This document shows, one piece after another, positions 17,622 through 28,589 of a DNA stretch of 64,000 nucleotides. The DNA is from Paracoccaceae bacterium (GTDB lineage Bacteria; Pseudomonadota; Alphaproteobacteria; Rhodobacterales; Rhodobacteraceae), in the NCBI GenBank assembly GCA_002697345.1, contig NZVE01000072.1, positions 84,187 to 148,186 on the forward strand, read 5' to 3'. Position numbers and translations under genes: made by a program. Below the pieces are notes generated by a model. That model made no database searches and had not been told where the DNA came from. It worked only from the letters and a program-made list of their open reading frames with translations. Position 1 is the first letter of the stretch; every line of letters begins with the position of its first letter.

Positions 17622-20342
17622 TTACCCCTCCTCAATATTTCTCAGTCTACCAATAGCATTTGTTATCTTTTCAATTTCTTCCTTTTTCAAATTACTATCA
17701 ACTTTTGTTTGAGCTACAACGCTCTCTGGAGCACTTTGTAAAAACTTATTATTTTGTAAACGCCCCGTGAGGGATTTTAATTCAATTTCAATTTTAGTTA
17801 GGTTTTTTTCTAATCTTTTCTTTTCTTCAGAGATGTCAATGATTTCGGCTAGTGGAAGTGCAAATTCACCACCATTTACTGTTATGTTTACACAACCTTT
17901 TGGAAGTTTAGCATTTTCGGTCACTTTTTCAATTCTAGCTAATTTCATAATCAAGCTAATATTAAAATCCCAGCCAGGTCTTTTAGAGTTATCAAGGCTA
18001 ATCATTATCAAAGGGATTTTCAGACCTGCAGGAACATTCATTTCTCCTCTAACAGATCTAATATTCTCTATTAGATTTATAGCCCAATTCATTTCTTGAT
18101 CTGCAACGCTATCAATCAAATCCGTACCATAAGTTGGCCAGTCAGTATGAACTAATAGTTTTTTATGTTTTCCAACAGAAGACCATAATTCCTCAGTTAT
18201 AAAGGGCATTATGGGGTGCAGTAGAATAAGGCATTGATCTAAAACCCAAGCTAAGGTGTTTTTGGTCTCATCAACTACAGATTGGTCCTCATTAGTTAAA
18301 AGGGGCTTTGAAAATTCTACGTACCAATCACAAACTTTACCCCAAACAAAGGTATATAAACCATTGGCCACATCATTAAATCTGTAGTTAACCAGTGAGC
18401 TATCTGTGAGTTCACGAACTTTTCCTGTTTCACCGACAATCCATTTATTAACATTATGTTTAACTTTGGTGGGCGAAAAACTATCTTGAAGTTCACACCC
18501 ATTCATTTCTGCAAAACGTGCAGCATTCCAAAGTTTTGTCCCAAAGTTGCGATAACCGGCAATTCTTTGGGGGCTGAGTTTAAGATCTCTTCCCATTGCC
18601 GCCATTGCAGTTAATGTGAAGCGTACTGAATCTGCCCCGTACTCTTCTATTAATTCTATCGGATCTAAGACATTTCCTGAAGATTTAGACATTTTCTGTC
18701 CTGCTTCATCCCTTACTAGAGCGTGAACGTAAACTGTACTGAAGGGTTTCTGGTCCATGATGACGTACTGCATCATCATCATTCTAGCCACCCAAAAGAA
18801 GATAATATCAAAGCCGGTTACTAATACATTTGTTGGATAATACCTTTTTAATTCTTTGGTATCTTCTGGCCAACCTAGAGTACCAATAGGCCATATTCCT
18901 GAAGAAAACCAGGTGTCTAATACATCTGGATCGCGAGTAAGGACTTTCTCAGGTGCCATTGCTTGAGCCTCTTCCTCAGTAGCGGCACAGTATTCGTTCC
19001 CATCTGTGTCAAACCACACAGGAATTTGATGCCCCCACCATAGTTGTCTACTTATACACCAAGGTTCAATATTTTCTAACCAGTGAAAGTACACCTTTTC
19101 ATCTCTTTCTGGTATGATCCGTGTATCACCAACTTTAACGGCGTCTATTGCGGGTTTAACAATTTCCTTAGTATCTACAAACCATTGATTAGTAAGCATT
19201 GGCTCGATAACCGCTTTTGACCGATCTCCTATAGGTTGCATAATTTTTTTATCTTCGATTTTTATCGTTAAGTTTAGGACATCCATATCATTTACTATGC
19301 GTTCTCGTGCAACGAACCTATCTAGCCCTTGATATTTTTCAGGAACAGTATTTTCGATAGAATTATCATCTCTTAAGTTTCCTTTTGTATCTAAAAGTGG
19401 GTAAAGTGGTATGTTATTTCGTTTGGCGACATCGTAATCATTAAAATCATGAGCACCTGTTATTTTTACTGCTCCAGAGCCAAAATTAGGATCAGGGTAT
19501 TCATCTTCTATTATTGGAATTAACCTATCGCATAACGGTAAATGTAACATTTTACCTATTAGATTTTTGTAACGCTCATCTGACGGATGAACAGCTACGG
19601 CACCATCTCCTAACATTGTTTCTGGGCGAGTTGTCGCTATTGCTATGTAGTTACGCTCTTCTTCAAGAATGATTTTTCCATGTTCGTTTTTTTCAATAAA
19701 TTTATAGGTTTCATTATTTGCCAGTAAGTATTTGAAGTGAAAAAATTTCCCATCAACTTCAATATTCTCTACTTCTAAGTCAGATATAGCTGTTTCAAAT
19801 TTTGGGTCCCAATTTACTAATCTTGTACCTCGATAAATCAGACCTTTATTATACATTTCTACAAAGACTTTTATGACTGCTTTCTGGAAGTTTTCATCCA
19901 TCGTAAAAGCATTTCTGGACCAATCACAGGATGCCCCCAGTCTTTTTAACTGGTCAATTATAGTTCCTCCAGACTGTTCTTTCCATTCCCAAACTTTTTC
20001 TAAAAAAAGATCGCGACCCAGCTCTTTGCGTGATGGTAATTTATCTTTTGCAAGTTGCCGCTCCACTACCATTTGTGTTGCAATGCCGGCGTGATCTTGT
20101 CCTGGTTGCCAAAGAGTATCGTATCCTCGCATACGGTGCCACCTTACTAAGATATCTTGTAGCGTATTGTTAAAAGCATGCCCCATATGAAGTATGCCTG
20201 TGACATTTGGTGGAGGTATCATAATACAGAACGTGTCAGTTTTACTGGCATTAGCACCAGCCTTGAAACAACCTTCATTTTCCCATTTAGAGTAAATTCT
20301 CGCTTCAGCTGTATTTGAGTTAAAAGTTTTTTCCATCGCCAT
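17622..20342 (-). CDS. valS: Valine-tRNA ligase
   Basis: A 906-residue class Ia aminoacyl-tRNA synthetase. The HIGH-type motif reads H-M-G-H at 52-55 and K-M-S-K-S lies at 550-554. The editing domain occupies about 190-350 and a C-terminal coiled-coil arm spans roughly 840-906. The N-terminal P-P-P-N-V-T-G is diagnostic for ValS. Start MAMEKTF is at 20342; a second ATG two codons in is equally possible. hisC follows after 3 bp. Confidence 0.97.
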   Translation of the reverse strand: MAMEKTFNSNTAEARIYSKWENEGCFKAGANASKTDTFCIMIPPPNVTGILHMGHAFNNTLQDILVRWHRMRGYDTLWQPGQDHAGIATQMVVERQLAKDKLPSRKELGRDLFLEKVWEWKEQSGGTIIDQLKRLGASCDWSRNAFTMDENFQKAVIKVFVEMYNKGLIYRGTRLVNWDPKFETAISDLEVENIEVDGKFFHFKYLLANNETYKFIEKNEHGKIILEEERNYIAIATTRPETMLGDGAVAVHPSDERYKNLIGKMLHLPLCDRLIPIIEDEYPDPNFGSGAVKITGAHDFNDYDVAKRNNIPLYPLLDTKGNLRDDNSIENTVPEKYQGLDRFVARERIVNDMDVLNLTIKIEDKKIMQPIGDRSKAVIEPMLTNQWFVDTKEIVKPAIDAVKVGDTRIIPERDEKVYFHWLENIEPWCISRQLWWGHQIPVWFDTDGNEYCAATEEEAQAMAPEKVLTRDPDVLDTWFSSGIWPIGTLGWPEDTKELKRYYPTNVLVTGFDIIFFWVARMMMMQYVIMDQKPFSTVYVHALVRDEAGQKMSKSSGNVLDPIELIEEYGADSVRFTLTAMAAMGRDLKLSPQRIAGYRNFGTKLWNAARFAEMNGCELQDSFSPTKVKHNVNKWIVGETGKVRELTDSSLVNYRFNDVANGLYTFVWGKVCDWYVEFSKPLLTNEDQSVVDETKNTLAWVLDQCLILLHPIMPFITEELWSSVGKHKKLLVHTDWPTYGTDLIDSVADQEMNWAINLIENIRSVRGEMNVPAGLKIPLIMISLDNSKRPGWDFNISLIMKLARIEKVTENAKLPKGCVNITVNGGEFALPLAEIIDISEEKKRLEKNLTKIEIELKSLTGRLQNNKFLQSAPESVVAQTKVDSNLKKEEIEKITNAIGRLRNIEEG

Positions 20343-20649
20343 AATGGGGATCCTAATAGTTATTTCTGGTTTTTTACGCTGTCTAGATTTTTGCAGTCAG
20401 GCACTAACATTAATCTGGTTATATTTAAACACATTAGTTGTGAATTCATTTAGACTTCATCATTAATCACCTACAGTAATGCCTCTTTTCTCCTTAATAG
20501 GAAAAGATTAGGAATGTTAATAGTCAAATAGAGCTTATTACATAAGAGTAACATTTTCTCATAGAGCTACTTTAATTCATTTTTTCTAGAATTTACACGC
20601 TCTTAAAACATATTAACGCGGTCTTTACTTGCCAAAATTATATTTATAT
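20343..20649. other. 307-bp gap upstream of valS without a recognisable gene
   Basis: This AT-rich stretch separates the valS start from the end of the DUF3108 gene. I find no open frame with family features and no tRNA. A short inverted repeat CTTTTC (20485-20490) / GAAAAG (20501-20506) is present. It probably holds the valS promoter. No T-box or other leader structure was recognised. Confidence 0.5.
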
Positions 20650-21375
20650 TTATCGAGCTTTTCTTGTTAAGATAGCAGTGCCATAAACTGTTTCAATAAC
20701 GAGTTTTTTTACATAATACGTATGCTCATTGGTTTTTTGGTAAAAGATATTAAATGGAAAACGTATTTTTTCGTCCATATCTTTTTTGGAAAAACCAGCC
20801 ACTCTTTTATACTCTCCTATACACATAATGAGATCTCCTCGTTTTTTGAGTTCAGGAAACAAACGAACCTGCGACTTTCGTTTACCATCAAAAACCTCTA
20901 ACTCAAGCTGACAAGGCTTTAAACTATAATTATCTCGTAAAGTGACGTACAAGGCAGTTAAAGGATCTACGGTTCCTCCTTGAGTATTGGGGTTTACCGA
21001 ACCTTCTTTTATTTGTCTTGGTGGGTCGTATTCTCTTATTTGAGGTATACCATTTTTATATGCAAGTTTAGCAGAAGATTTCTTTCCTTTTTTATTTCTA
21101 AGTTCATTATAAATCACTGGTTTAAAGTTATTATTAGCTGAGGTGCCTGTTACTGTGGCTTTGTACCTTTGTTTATTAATAAACTTGAAGATCCCCCCAC
21201 TTTTGAGTTCTCCTGAAATTTTGTAGTTGCTATTTTCATGTGTCCCTAAAAAAGATAATGTTCCTACGCTCAAACCCTTTATTTTCAATGAAAAAAAAGC
21301 CTTATTACTTTTGGAAGAGTGTGCCGCAGTACAAGCAAAGATAAAAATCAAAAAAAAACTTAAAATAAAGCGCAT
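20650..21375 (-). CDS. DUF3108 secreted protein
   Basis: A 241-residue protein from the ATG at 21375, chosen because it opens directly with a signal peptide (MRFILSFFLIFIFACTAA, cleavage near A-H-S). An upstream ATG at 21441 would bury the signal. The body has the DUF3108 pattern: a beta-rich fold with G-T-V-D-P-L-T-A-L near the middle, and a C-terminal Y-V-K-K-L-V-I-E-T strand. DUF3108 proteins are periplasmic and of unknown function. It is divergent from meaB. Confidence 0.75.
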   Translation of the reverse strand: MRFILSFFLIFIFACTAAHSSKSNKAFFSLKIKGLSVGTLSFLGTHENSNYKISGELKSGGIFKFINKQRYKATVTGTSANNNFKPVIYNELRNKKGKKSSAKLAYKNGIPQIREYDPPRQIKEGSVNPNTQGGTVDPLTALYVTLRDNYSLKPCQLELEVFDGKRKSQVRLFPELKKRGDLIMCIGEYKRVAGFSKKDMDEKIRFPFNIFYQKTNEHTYYVKKLVIETVYGTAILTRKAR

Positions 21376-21496
21376 TGAACCGTTCCCGTGCAGACTGTTA
21401 TACAATTGTGGCATAATATAGACTATTGTAGCATAAAACATGTTTATATGACTATAACTAATAGAGTATTAATTTGTATATGAAAGATTTAAAGCT

Positions 21497-22477
21497 TTGA
21501 ATGAAATCAGAACACTTGCCAATAAGATTTTAAAGAAAGATAGGCGAGCAATTGCACAGGGGATAACTCTTGTTGAAAGCTCTCGGTTAGACCATAGAGA
21601 AGAGGCCCTTTGTTTAATCGACTTATTATCCAAATCTGACAACAAATCTTTAAGGATAGGATTGTCTGGAACTCCTGGTGTTGGGAAGTCAACTTTTATT
21701 GAAAAGTTTGGTTTAATGTTGATTGAAAAGGGATTGAGTGTAGCTGTGCTAGCGATTGATCCAAGTTCGATAAAGTCTGGAGGTTCAATTCTGGGTGACA
21801 AAACACGTATGGAAAAATTAAGTCGGCGATCGCAGGCATTTATTCGACCCTCTCCATCTCTAACATACTTAGGAGGAGTGTCGCGGAGAACTAGAGAATC
21901 GATCACTATCTGCGAAGCAGCAGGTTTTGATGTTGTTATAATTGAGACTGTTGGAGTGGGGCAATCAGAGACAATGGTATCTGAGATGTCAGACTTATTC
22001 TTACTTTTACTATCCCCCGCTGGTGGAGATGACTTGCAGGGCGTGAAAAGAGGTATAATGGAAATTGCAGATATTATAGTGGTTAACAAAGCTGATGGCG
22101 AACTAAAGTTGGCCGCAGTACGCACTCAGGCTGATTATGCGGGTGCTCTAGAGCTATTTAGAGATAGAGAAGAAGATCCAGAAGGGTTTCCTAAAGTGTC
22201 TCTAGTCTCGTCAATTTCCGGTGAGGGAATTGACACAGTATGGCTTGATATTCAGTTGTTAATGGATTGGAGAAAAGAAAGTGGGAGCTGGTTAAAACGT
22301 CGTGAGACACAGGCAGTGCATTGGTTCAAAAATGAAGTCCAAAATAGGATAATTAATGAGATGAATAATAAACCTGATGTAAAAAAACAAATGAAAATCT
22401 TATCAAAAAAAGTAGCACTTAACGAGTTATCACCAGACTCTGCTGCAAAAAAAATAATTGAATCGTTTAATAAGTAA
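21497..22477 (+). CDS. meaB: Methylmalonyl-CoA mutase-associated GTPase MeaB
   Basis: A 326-residue G3E-family P-loop GTPase. Walker A G-T-P-G-V-G-K-S-T is at 58-66, the E-T-V-G-V-G-Q-S switch near 155, and N-K-A-D near 197. MeaB protects and gates cobalamin loading of methylmalonyl-CoA mutase, used in propionyl-CoA assimilation. The mutase itself is not in the window. The start is TTG at 21497; a nearby ATG at 21502 is in another frame. Confidence 0.9.
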   Translation: MNEIRTLANKILKKDRRAIAQGITLVESSRLDHREEALCLIDLLSKSDNKSLRIGLSGTPGVGKSTFIEKFGLMLIEKGLSVAVLAIDPSSIKSGGSILGDKTRMEKLSRRSQAFIRPSPSLTYLGGVSRRTRESITICEAAGFDVVIIETVGVGQSETMVSEMSDLFLLLLSPAGGDDLQGVKRGIMEIADIIVVNKADGELKLAAVRTQADYAGALELFRDREEDPEGFPKVSLVSSISGEGIDTVWLDIQLLMDWRKESGSWLKRRETQAVHWFKNEVQNRIINEMNNKPDVKKQMKILSKKVALNELSPDSAAKKIIESFNK

Positions 22478-22504
22478 TATGTATGAATTTCTGACACTCA
22501 TTAC

Positions 22505-22533
22505 TTGACGAATTAGCTCAGTGCTAGTAATGG
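22505..22533 (+). promoter_or_regulatory. Candidate sigma-70 promoter of rpmB
   Basis: TTGACG (22505-22510) is a near-consensus -35, followed by a 17-bp spacer and TAATGG (22528-22533), a poor -10. The spacer carries TAGCTCAGT, also found in strong constitutive sigma-70 promoters. Position, about 55 bp upstream of rpmB, fits a strong ribosomal-protein promoter. Confidence 0.35.
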
Positions 22534-22586
22534 CTACGATCACTATCAAACACATCTGGGTAAACTTAGAATAAAAGGGAAAGACT

Positions 22587-22877
22587 ATGGCGAGAGTTTG
22601 TGAATTTACAGCTAAAGGACCAATGTCTGGTAATAATGTTAGCCATGCTAAGAATAGAACCAAGAGAAAATTCTTACCTAACCTAAATGATGTTACTTTG
22701 ATTTCAGAAGCTCTTGGGCGATCATTTAAATTTCGGATATCAGCAGCTGCTTTGAGAACTGTTGACCATAGAGGTGGTTTAGATAGTTTTATGTCTAAGG
22801 CTAAACCAGAGATTCTATCTTTAAAAGCTCAAAAAGTTAAAAGAGACATTGAGAAAGCAAGAGTAGCTTCAGTATAA
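22587..22877 (+). CDS. rpmB: 50S ribosomal protein L28 (bL28)
   Basis: A 96-residue basic protein with the L28 signature: [17 protein letters not shown] at the N-terminus and [10 protein letters not shown] after it. Only one Cys of the zinc-binding form remains, so it is a C-minus type. It is longer than E. coli L28, as usual in alphaproteobacteria. The Shine-Dalgarno AAAGGGAAAG is 5 nt before the ATG. It is 43 bp upstream of the copper chaperone gene. Confidence 0.96.
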   Translation: MARVCEFTAKGPMSGNNVSHAKNRTKRKFLPNLNDVTLISEALGRSFKFRISAAALRTVDHRGGLDSFMSKAKPEILSLKAQKVKRDIEKARVASV

Positions 22878-22920
22878 GTAGAGAATAGTCTGATTTATAG
22901 ACCAAAGTAAGATTTATAAT

Positions 22921-23346
22921 ATGTTTAAAGCTGTTTTTTTATCTTTTTTCCTCATAGTTATGTGCTTCTCCAAGGTTGTAGTTGCTGAAGTAATAATAAG
23001 TAATTCATCGATAAAAGTTTCCGGTGGAATGGGTAAGGCCGCTGCTGTGTTCATGACTATAGTAAATGATACTGACGGTCCTGATAGATTAATTTCTGTT
23101 AGAACGTTAGACTTTAAAAAAGCAATGTTGCATGACACAATAACGTCTACTGATGGTGTTGTTAAAATGAAGCATTTAATGATGGGAATAAAGTTTTCCA
23201 AGGGAGAAGAAGTCACCCTTGAATCGGGTGGTAAGCACTTAATGCTGATGGGCCCAAATAAACCAATTTTGACTGGTGATAGTTTAAAAATTTGGTTAAA
23301 TTTTGAGAGCTTTGGAGAAATAGAAACTACCGTAATTGTTCAATAG
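22921..23346 (+). CDS. Periplasmic copper chaperone PCu(A)C
   Basis: A 141-residue secreted protein. Residues 1-22 are a signal peptide (M-F-K-A-V-F-L-S-F-F-L-I-V, cleavage after V-V-A). The mature part has the PCu(A)C beta-sandwich with copper ligands in the order H71, M83, H106, M108. The family delivers Cu(I) to the CuA or CuB centre of cytochrome oxidase in the periplasm. The usual partner SCO/SenC is not adjacent. Nothing ties it functionally to rpmB upstream. Confidence 0.88.
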   Translation: MFKAVFLSFFLIVMCFSKVVVAEVIISNSSIKVSGGMGKAAAVFMTIVNDTDGPDRLISVRTLDFKKAMLHDTITSTDGVVKMKHLMMGIKFSKGEEVTLESGGKHLMLMGPNKPILTGDSLKIWLNFESFGEIETTVIVQ

Positions 23347-23474
23347 GATAGCTAAAAAATCTACTAATTTTGGGTTTCTTTGATAAAAATTTGTTATATC
23401 TTTAATAATATTTTTTTTAAAAAAATAGTGTTGGGACTTGACCCAGACTTCTCCATATCTCATACGCGTCGATC

Positions 23475-25274
23475 ATGACAGATTTATCAAAAATTAGAAA
23501 TTTTTCTATAGTGGCGCACATTGATCATGGGAAATCAACTCTGGCTGATAGGCTTATTCAGGAAACTGGAACGGTTAGTCAAAGAGATATGAAAGAGCAA
23601 CTTCTTGATACTATGGATATTGAGAGGGAGCGGGGAATTACAATAAAGGCAAATACTGTTAGATTAGATTATCTCTCTGACGACGGCCAAGACTATGTTC
23701 TAAATTTAATTGATACACCTGGTCATGTTGATTTTGCGTATGAAGTAAGCAGATCAATGCGTGCTGTTGAGGGATCATTATTGGTAGTGGATAGCACCCA
23801 AGGCGTGGAGGCGCAGACATTAGCGAATGTTTATCAAGCTATTGATGCTGATCATGAAATAGTTCCAATCTTAAATAAGATTGATCTACCAGCAAGCGAT
23901 TGCGACAAAGTTGCAGAGCAGATAGAAGATGTAATTGGTATTGATGCTTCAGGTGCTATCTTCGTATCGGCTAAAACTGGACAAGGAATCCATCAGACGT
24001 TGGAAGCCATAATTTCTATGCTTCCGCCACCTGTTGGAGACTCAAAAGCGCCTCTCAAGGCTATGTTGGTAGATTCTTGGTACGATGCCTATCTTGGAGT
24101 AATTGTTTTAGTCCGAGTAATCGACGGCTTCTTAAAAAAAGGAGACCGAGTTAGGATGATGTCAAATAATTCCGTTCATCATGTTGAAAAAATTGGAGTA
24201 TTCAGACCAGAAATGGAAGCTGTTGATTTGCTCGGGCCTGGAGAGATTGGTTTCATTACTGCATCAATCAAACAGGTAAGAGATACTAGGGTTGGTGATA
24301 CAATTACGCATGAAAAAAATGGTACTCATGTAGCTTTGGATGGGTTTAAGCCGTCTCAACCTGTCGTTTTTTGTGGACTATTCCCTATAGATTCATCGCT
24401 GTTTGAGGATTTAAGGAGTTCTATAGAGAAATTATCTCTTAATGATGCATCATTTTCATATGAAATGGAGACCTCAGCAGCATTAGGTTTCGGTTTTCGG
24501 TGTGGATTTTTAGGTTTGTTACATCTTGAGGTTGTACGAGATCGGGTGGAGCGGGAGTTTGATATTGAATTAATAACAACAGCACCATCAGTAATTTATC
24601 ATATTTATATGAGAGATGGAGAGTTTATTGAACTACACAATCCGGCTGATATGCCAGATTTAACACATGTTGACCATATGGAAGAACCAAGAATAAAAGC
24701 AACTATTTTAGTACCAGATGAGTATTTGGGAGATGTCTTAAAGCTCTGTCAGGACCGTAGAGGGATTCAATTGGAACTAACTTATGCCGGATCTAGAGCA
24801 ATGGTTGTTTACGACCTCCCTCTAAATGAGGTTGTTTTCGACTTTTACGACAGACTTAAAAGTATATCGAAAGGTTATGCATCTTTTGACTACCAGATGC
24901 TTGAGTATAGAACTGATAATCTCGTGAAACTGCAGGTTTTAGTTAATGAAGAGCCCGTAGATGCTTTAAGTATTATGGTTCATAGAGATAGAGCTGAGCA
25001 AAGAGGTCGGATTATGTGTGAGAAATTGAAGGATTTGATTCCTCGTCACATGTTTAAGATCCCTATACAGGCAGCAATTGGTGGAAGGATTGTAGCAAGA
25101 GAAACATTGGCTGCAATGCGTAAGGACGTTACAGCAAAGTGTTATGGTGGTGATGTAACACGCAAAAAGAAGTTGCTTGAGAAACAGAAGGCTGGTAAGA
25201 AAAAAATGCGACAGTTTGGTAAAGTTAATATACCTCAGGAAGCGTTTATTTCGGCGCTCAAAATGGATAATTAA
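23475..25274 (+). CDS. lepA: Elongation factor 4 (LepA)
   Basis: A 599-residue translational GTPase. G1 A-H-I-D-H-G-K-S-T lies at 14-22, D-T-P-G-H-V-D-F follows, and N-K-I-D-L-P-A is the G4 motif. The LepA-specific C-terminal domain ends in a lysine-rich [16 protein letters not shown]. Length is normal. EF4 back-translocates or remodels ribosomes and affects assembly. It is convergent with the hydrolase gene, with 22 bp between them. Confidence 0.97.
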   Translation: MTDLSKIRNFSIVAHIDHGKSTLADRLIQETGTVSQRDMKEQLLDTMDIERERGITIKANTVRLDYLSDDGQDYVLNLIDTPGHVDFAYEVSRSMRAVEGSLLVVDSTQGVEAQTLANVYQAIDADHEIVPILNKIDLPASDCDKVAEQIEDVIGIDASGAIFVSAKTGQGIHQTLEAIISMLPPPVGDSKAPLKAMLVDSWYDAYLGVIVLVRVIDGFLKKGDRVRMMSNNSVHHVEKIGVFRPEMEAVDLLGPGEIGFITASIKQVRDTRVGDTITHEKNGTHVALDGFKPSQPVVFCGLFPIDSSLFEDLRSSIEKLSLNDASFSYEMETSAALGFGFRCGFLGLLHLEVVRDRVEREFDIELITTAPSVIYHIYMRDGEFIELHNPADMPDLTHVDHMEEPRIKATILVPDEYLGDVLKLCQDRRGIQLELTYAGSRAMVVYDLPLNEVVFDFYDRLKSISKGYASFDYQMLEYRTDNLVKLQVLVNEEPVDALSIMVHRDRAEQRGRIMCEKLKDLIPRHMFKIPIQAAIGGRIVARETLAAMRKDVTAKCYGGDVTRKKKLLEKQKAGKKKMRQFGKVNIPQEAFISALKMDN

Positions 25275-25296
25275 CAAACTTTTAAAACTATAGAAT

Positions 25297-26043
25297 CTAC
25301 TTCTCATTTAGAAATTTTTTAGTAATATCCTTAAACTCCAGCGGTTTTTCTACGTGTAGCCAGTGACCAGCATTTTGGATGCTTATAAAACTACTATTTG
25401 GAAAAAGTCTTCTGATATTTGGTTTATGGCTTTCATGCGTATAATTAGATTTTTCCCCAGTTATAAATAGAGTCTTTCCGATGAATTCTGTCTTGAAATT
25501 TGGGAACCCTACAATTTTGTTCATATCCTTTTTTAGAGTTTTTAAGTTTATTCGCCATACCTTTTCTTTTATATTTATAGACTGAGCTAAGAATGCTCTA
25601 AGGTCAGGCTCTATAGTGAGCATTTGAGAAATCACTTCTGAGCGGCTTTCGGCTATATTTAAGTTAATAGCTAATAACGCATTGATGATGGATGTTTGGG
25701 ACTTATTATAGCGGATGGGTGATATATCTGCTACGATTAATTTGTTAACCAACTGAGGGTACCTAAGAGCTAGAACCATAGCAGCCTTGCCGCCCATTGA
25801 GTGTCCAATTATATCTGCTGGTTCATCTATTGTCATAGCAACATCCGTAGCTAAATCGTCATAGCTATGAGTTGAATGCCAAGGACTGTTGCCGTGATTT
25901 CTCAAGTCTACGCAAATTACGTGTCTTTGGTCGGACATTGCTCTGGCGATTGAATTCCAATTATTAGCAGATCCAAAAAGCCCATGAAGGACAATTAATG
26001 GGGGACCTTTAGACTTTTTCCCATGACTTATAGAGTTTAACAA
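25297..26043 (-). CDS. Alpha/beta hydrolase (YbfF-like esterase)
   Basis: A 248-residue alpha/beta-hydrolase. The nucleophile elbow is G-H-S-M-G-G with S82. The oxyanion segment H-G-L-F-G-S is at 20-25, and the catalytic His is in the C-terminal N-A-G-H-W-L-H motif. The N-terminal strand and D-L-R-N-H-G-N-S-P resemble YbfF, an acyl-CoA/ester hydrolase. No signal peptide, so cytoplasmic. Substrate unknown. Confidence 0.85.
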   Translation of the reverse strand: MLNSISHGKKSKGPPLIVLHGLFGSANNWNSIARAMSDQRHVICVDLRNHGNSPWHSTHSYDDLATDVAMTIDEPADIIGHSMGGKAAMVLALRYPQLVNKLIVADISPIRYNKSQTSIINALLAINLNIAESRSEVISQMLTIEPDLRAFLAQSINIKEKVWRINLKTLKKDMNKIVGFPNFKTEFIGKTLFITGEKSNYTHESHKPNIRRLFPNSSFISIQNAGHWLHVEKPLEFKDITKKFLNEK

Positions 26044-26245
26044 TTTATGTCTCCTGACAAGTCTACTTTATTACATAAAGATACAATGTTTTATCAAAGC
26101 TGAATGTTCGTTTTAAATAATACCCATATAATAGAGATTTAATTCCTGGGTCTATTGTTAATAAATATAAATTCTGTAATCCATTAAATTAGAGCATAAA
26201 AACTTTTTGAAATGCTAGTGAAATATTTATTGAGAGGTTAGTGTG

Positions 26246-27202
26246 ATGCGTATTGGTTTTATAGGTTTAGGAAATGTTGGAGGAAAGCTTGCCGGCAGCC
26301 TGTTGAGGAATAACTTTAACTTAACTGTAAGAGATTTAGATCAAGAGTTAGTTAATGAATTTGTAAAAAAGGGTGCCCAAAAAGCTGATAGTCCCATAGA
26401 GGTTGCAGAGCAATCTGACGTTATAATAACTTGCCTACCACATCCTAAGATATCAGCTGAGGTTATGGAGGGTGAGAATGGCATTTTGGGTGGACTGTCA
26501 AAAGGTAAAGTTTGGTTGGAGATGTCAACTACGGATCAATATGAAGTGAAGAGGTTGGGAAAGAAAGTAATATTGAAGGATGCAGAAGCAGTTGATTGCC
26601 CAGTATCTGGTGGGTGTCATCGGGCGGATACAGGAAATATATCAATATTTGCAGGTTGTGAACGACGAACTTTTGAAAAAGTACTACCACTTCTTACCAC
26701 ATTGGGTAGACGGGTTTTACATACGGGAGATCTTGGTTCAGCAAGTATTTTAAAAGTTCTAACAAATTATTTAGCGACAGCAAACCTTTTGACATGTGCA
26801 GAAGCTTTAACTGTCGCAAAGGGTGCTGGAATGGATTTGAGTACAGCGTTTGAAGCCATTAAAATATCATCAGGAAATTCATTTGTTCACGAAACAGAAA
26901 GCCAAGTAATATTGAATGGATCTAGAGATATATCCTTTACGATGGGGTTAGTTCATAAGGATATATCCTTATTCCAAAAAATAGCTGATAACGCGGGCAT
27001 ACCTTTAGAAATAAGCCCTCTTATGATTTCTATTTTTGAAGATGGTATAAGTCGATATGGTGAAAATGAATTCTCCCCAAATATTATTAAGCGACTTGAA
27101 GAAAAAACAGGACTAGATATTACAGCTTCTGGGTTTCCTGTAGAAATGGTGGATGATGAAGCTGAAGAACCTGGCTATGAGGTTGTACCTATTAGGAAAT
27201 AA
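26246..27202 (+). CDS. Beta-hydroxyacid dehydrogenase (3-hydroxyisobutyrate dehydrogenase family)
   Basis: A 318-residue NAD(P)-dependent oxidoreductase from the ATG at 26246, with GAGAGG 8 nt upstream; an in-frame GTG sits one codon before. N-terminal Rossmann motif G-L-G-N-V-G is at 7-12 of this start. The substrate motif D-C-P-V-S-G-G is present near 116, and the catalytic lysine lies in I-L-K-V-L-T-N-Y. The family covers 3-hydroxyisobutyrate, tartronate semialdehyde and related acids. It lies 119 bp upstream of soxB on the same strand; a role in C1/glycine metabolism is possible but unproven. Confidence 0.85.
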   Translation: MRIGFIGLGNVGGKLAGSLLRNNFNLTVRDLDQELVNEFVKKGAQKADSPIEVAEQSDVIITCLPHPKISAEVMEGENGILGGLSKGKVWLEMSTTDQYEVKRLGKKVILKDAEAVDCPVSGGCHRADTGNISIFAGCERRTFEKVLPLLTTLGRRVLHTGDLGSASILKVLTNYLATANLLTCAEALTVAKGAGMDLSTAFEAIKISSGNSFVHETESQVILNGSRDISFTMGLVHKDISLFQKIADNAGIPLEISPLMISIFEDGISRYGENEFSPNIIKRLEEKTGLDITASGFPVEMVDDEAEEPGYEVVPIRK

Positions 27203-27321
27203 ATAACTGTGTTAATTGCCAATAAATATATATTACATATATTTTTTTAAAAGATACATAAAATGCACTTGTAAAGCCCACATTTTATTGATTATCTGCA
27301 ACTTAACGCAGGAGTACTAAC

Positions 27322-28575
27322 ATGAGATATAATGCCTTAAAGATTCTTAAAGAAGGTTTGACAGGAAATAAAAACTGGAAGCCTGTTTGGAGAGAGCCTG
27401 AGCCAAAATCAGAATATGATGTTATCATAATTGGAGGAGGAGGTCACGGGTTAGCTACGGCTTACTACTTGGCAAAAAATCATGGGATAACCAATGTGGC
27501 TGTTCTTGAAAAGGGTTACATTGGGTCAGGAAATGTTGGTCGAAATACCACAATAGTTAGGGCTAACTATATGATCCCAGGGAATTCAGAATTTTATAGC
27601 CACTCCTTAAAGCTTTGGGAGACTATGGAATCTGAACTTAACTATAATGCAATGCATTCACAGCGTGGAGTTATTAACCTTTTCCACTCAGATGGCCAAA
27701 GAGACGCTGCCGCTCGGCGGGGAAATATGATGATAAGTCAAGGAGACGATGCAATACTCTTAGATAGAGAAGGAGTAAGAAAAGAGCTTCCATATTTAGA
27801 TTTTGATAATCACCGTTTTCCTGTGTATGGAGGCCTTTTTCACAAGAGAGGTGGGAATGCGAGGCATGATGCAGTAGCTTGGGGTTATGCGCGGGCCGCG
27901 GATCAGCTAGGTGTTGATTTAATTCAACGATGCGCAGTTACTGGAATAGATGTAGTTAACGGGAAAGTTACAGGTGTTCAAACTTCTTTAGGACCTATTC
28001 GTGGAAAAAAAGTAGCAATTGTTGTGGCGGGTCGTTCTTCTGAAGTGGCTGCAATGGCTGGGTTGGAGGTACCTATTGAAAGTCATATCTTGCAAGCTTT
28101 TGTCTCTGAGGGACTAAAACCAGCCATTAACCATGTGGTAACATTTGGCATGGGGCATTTTTATATTTCTCAATCTGATAAAGGTGGTCTTGTTTTTGGT
28201 GGTGATTTAGACTTTCATGCCTCCTATTCTCAAAGAGGCAACTTACCAATGATGGAGCACGTTATGGAGGCAGGTATGAGTTTAATGCCAGCTATCGGAA
28301 AAGCTAAGGTTCTTCGAAGTTGGGGGGGTATCATGGATATGACTCCAGATGGATCCTTTATTATTGATAAAACAGAAGTCGAAAACTTATATATGGACTG
28401 TGGTTGGTGCTACGGTGGTTTCAAGGCTATTCCAGCCTCAGGTTGGTGTATGGCTCACCTAATGGCAGAGGATAAGCCTCATGAGGTTGCAAAAAAACAT
28501 ACCTTTGAGCGATTTAGAACTGGAGTTGGCCTAATGGATGAAGAATCCAAGGGCTCTCAGCATAACTTACATTAA
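27322..28575 (+). CDS. soxB: Sarcosine oxidase, beta subunit
   Basis: A 417-residue flavoprotein subunit of the heterotetrameric sarcosine oxidase, which demethylates sarcosine to glycine, passing the C1 unit to tetrahydrofolate. The FAD-binding I-I-G-G-G-G-H-G is at 36-43. In L-F-H-K-R-G-G-N-A-R-H-D, H174 occupies the place of the His that carries covalent FMN in characterised enzymes. AGGAG precedes the ATG by 7 nt. First gene of the soxBDAG operon, 15 bp before soxD. Glycine betaine from the carnitine module could supply sarcosine after two demethylations. Confidence 0.96.
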   Translation: MRYNALKILKEGLTGNKNWKPVWREPEPKSEYDVIIIGGGGHGLATAYYLAKNHGITNVAVLEKGYIGSGNVGRNTTIVRANYMIPGNSEFYSHSLKLWETMESELNYNAMHSQRGVINLFHSDGQRDAAARRGNMMISQGDDAILLDREGVRKELPYLDFDNHRFPVYGGLFHKRGGNARHDAVAWGYARAADQLGVDLIQRCAVTGIDVVNGKVTGVQTSLGPIRGKKVAIVVAGRSSEVAAMAGLEVPIESHILQAFVSEGLKPAINHVVTFGMGHFYISQSDKGGLVFGGDLDFHASYSQRGNLPMMEHVMEAGMSLMPAIGKAKVLRSWGGIMDMTPDGSFIIDKTEVENLYMDCGWCYGGFKAIPASGWCMAHLMAEDKPHEVAKKHTFERFRTGVGLMDEESKGSQHNLH

Positions 28576-28589
28576 GAGGAACCTAAATT

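Noticed and set aside
21469..22125. 218-codon minus-strand frame opposite meaB
   Set aside because: Antisense shadow of a clear P-loop GTPase gene; serine/proline-rich product without family features.
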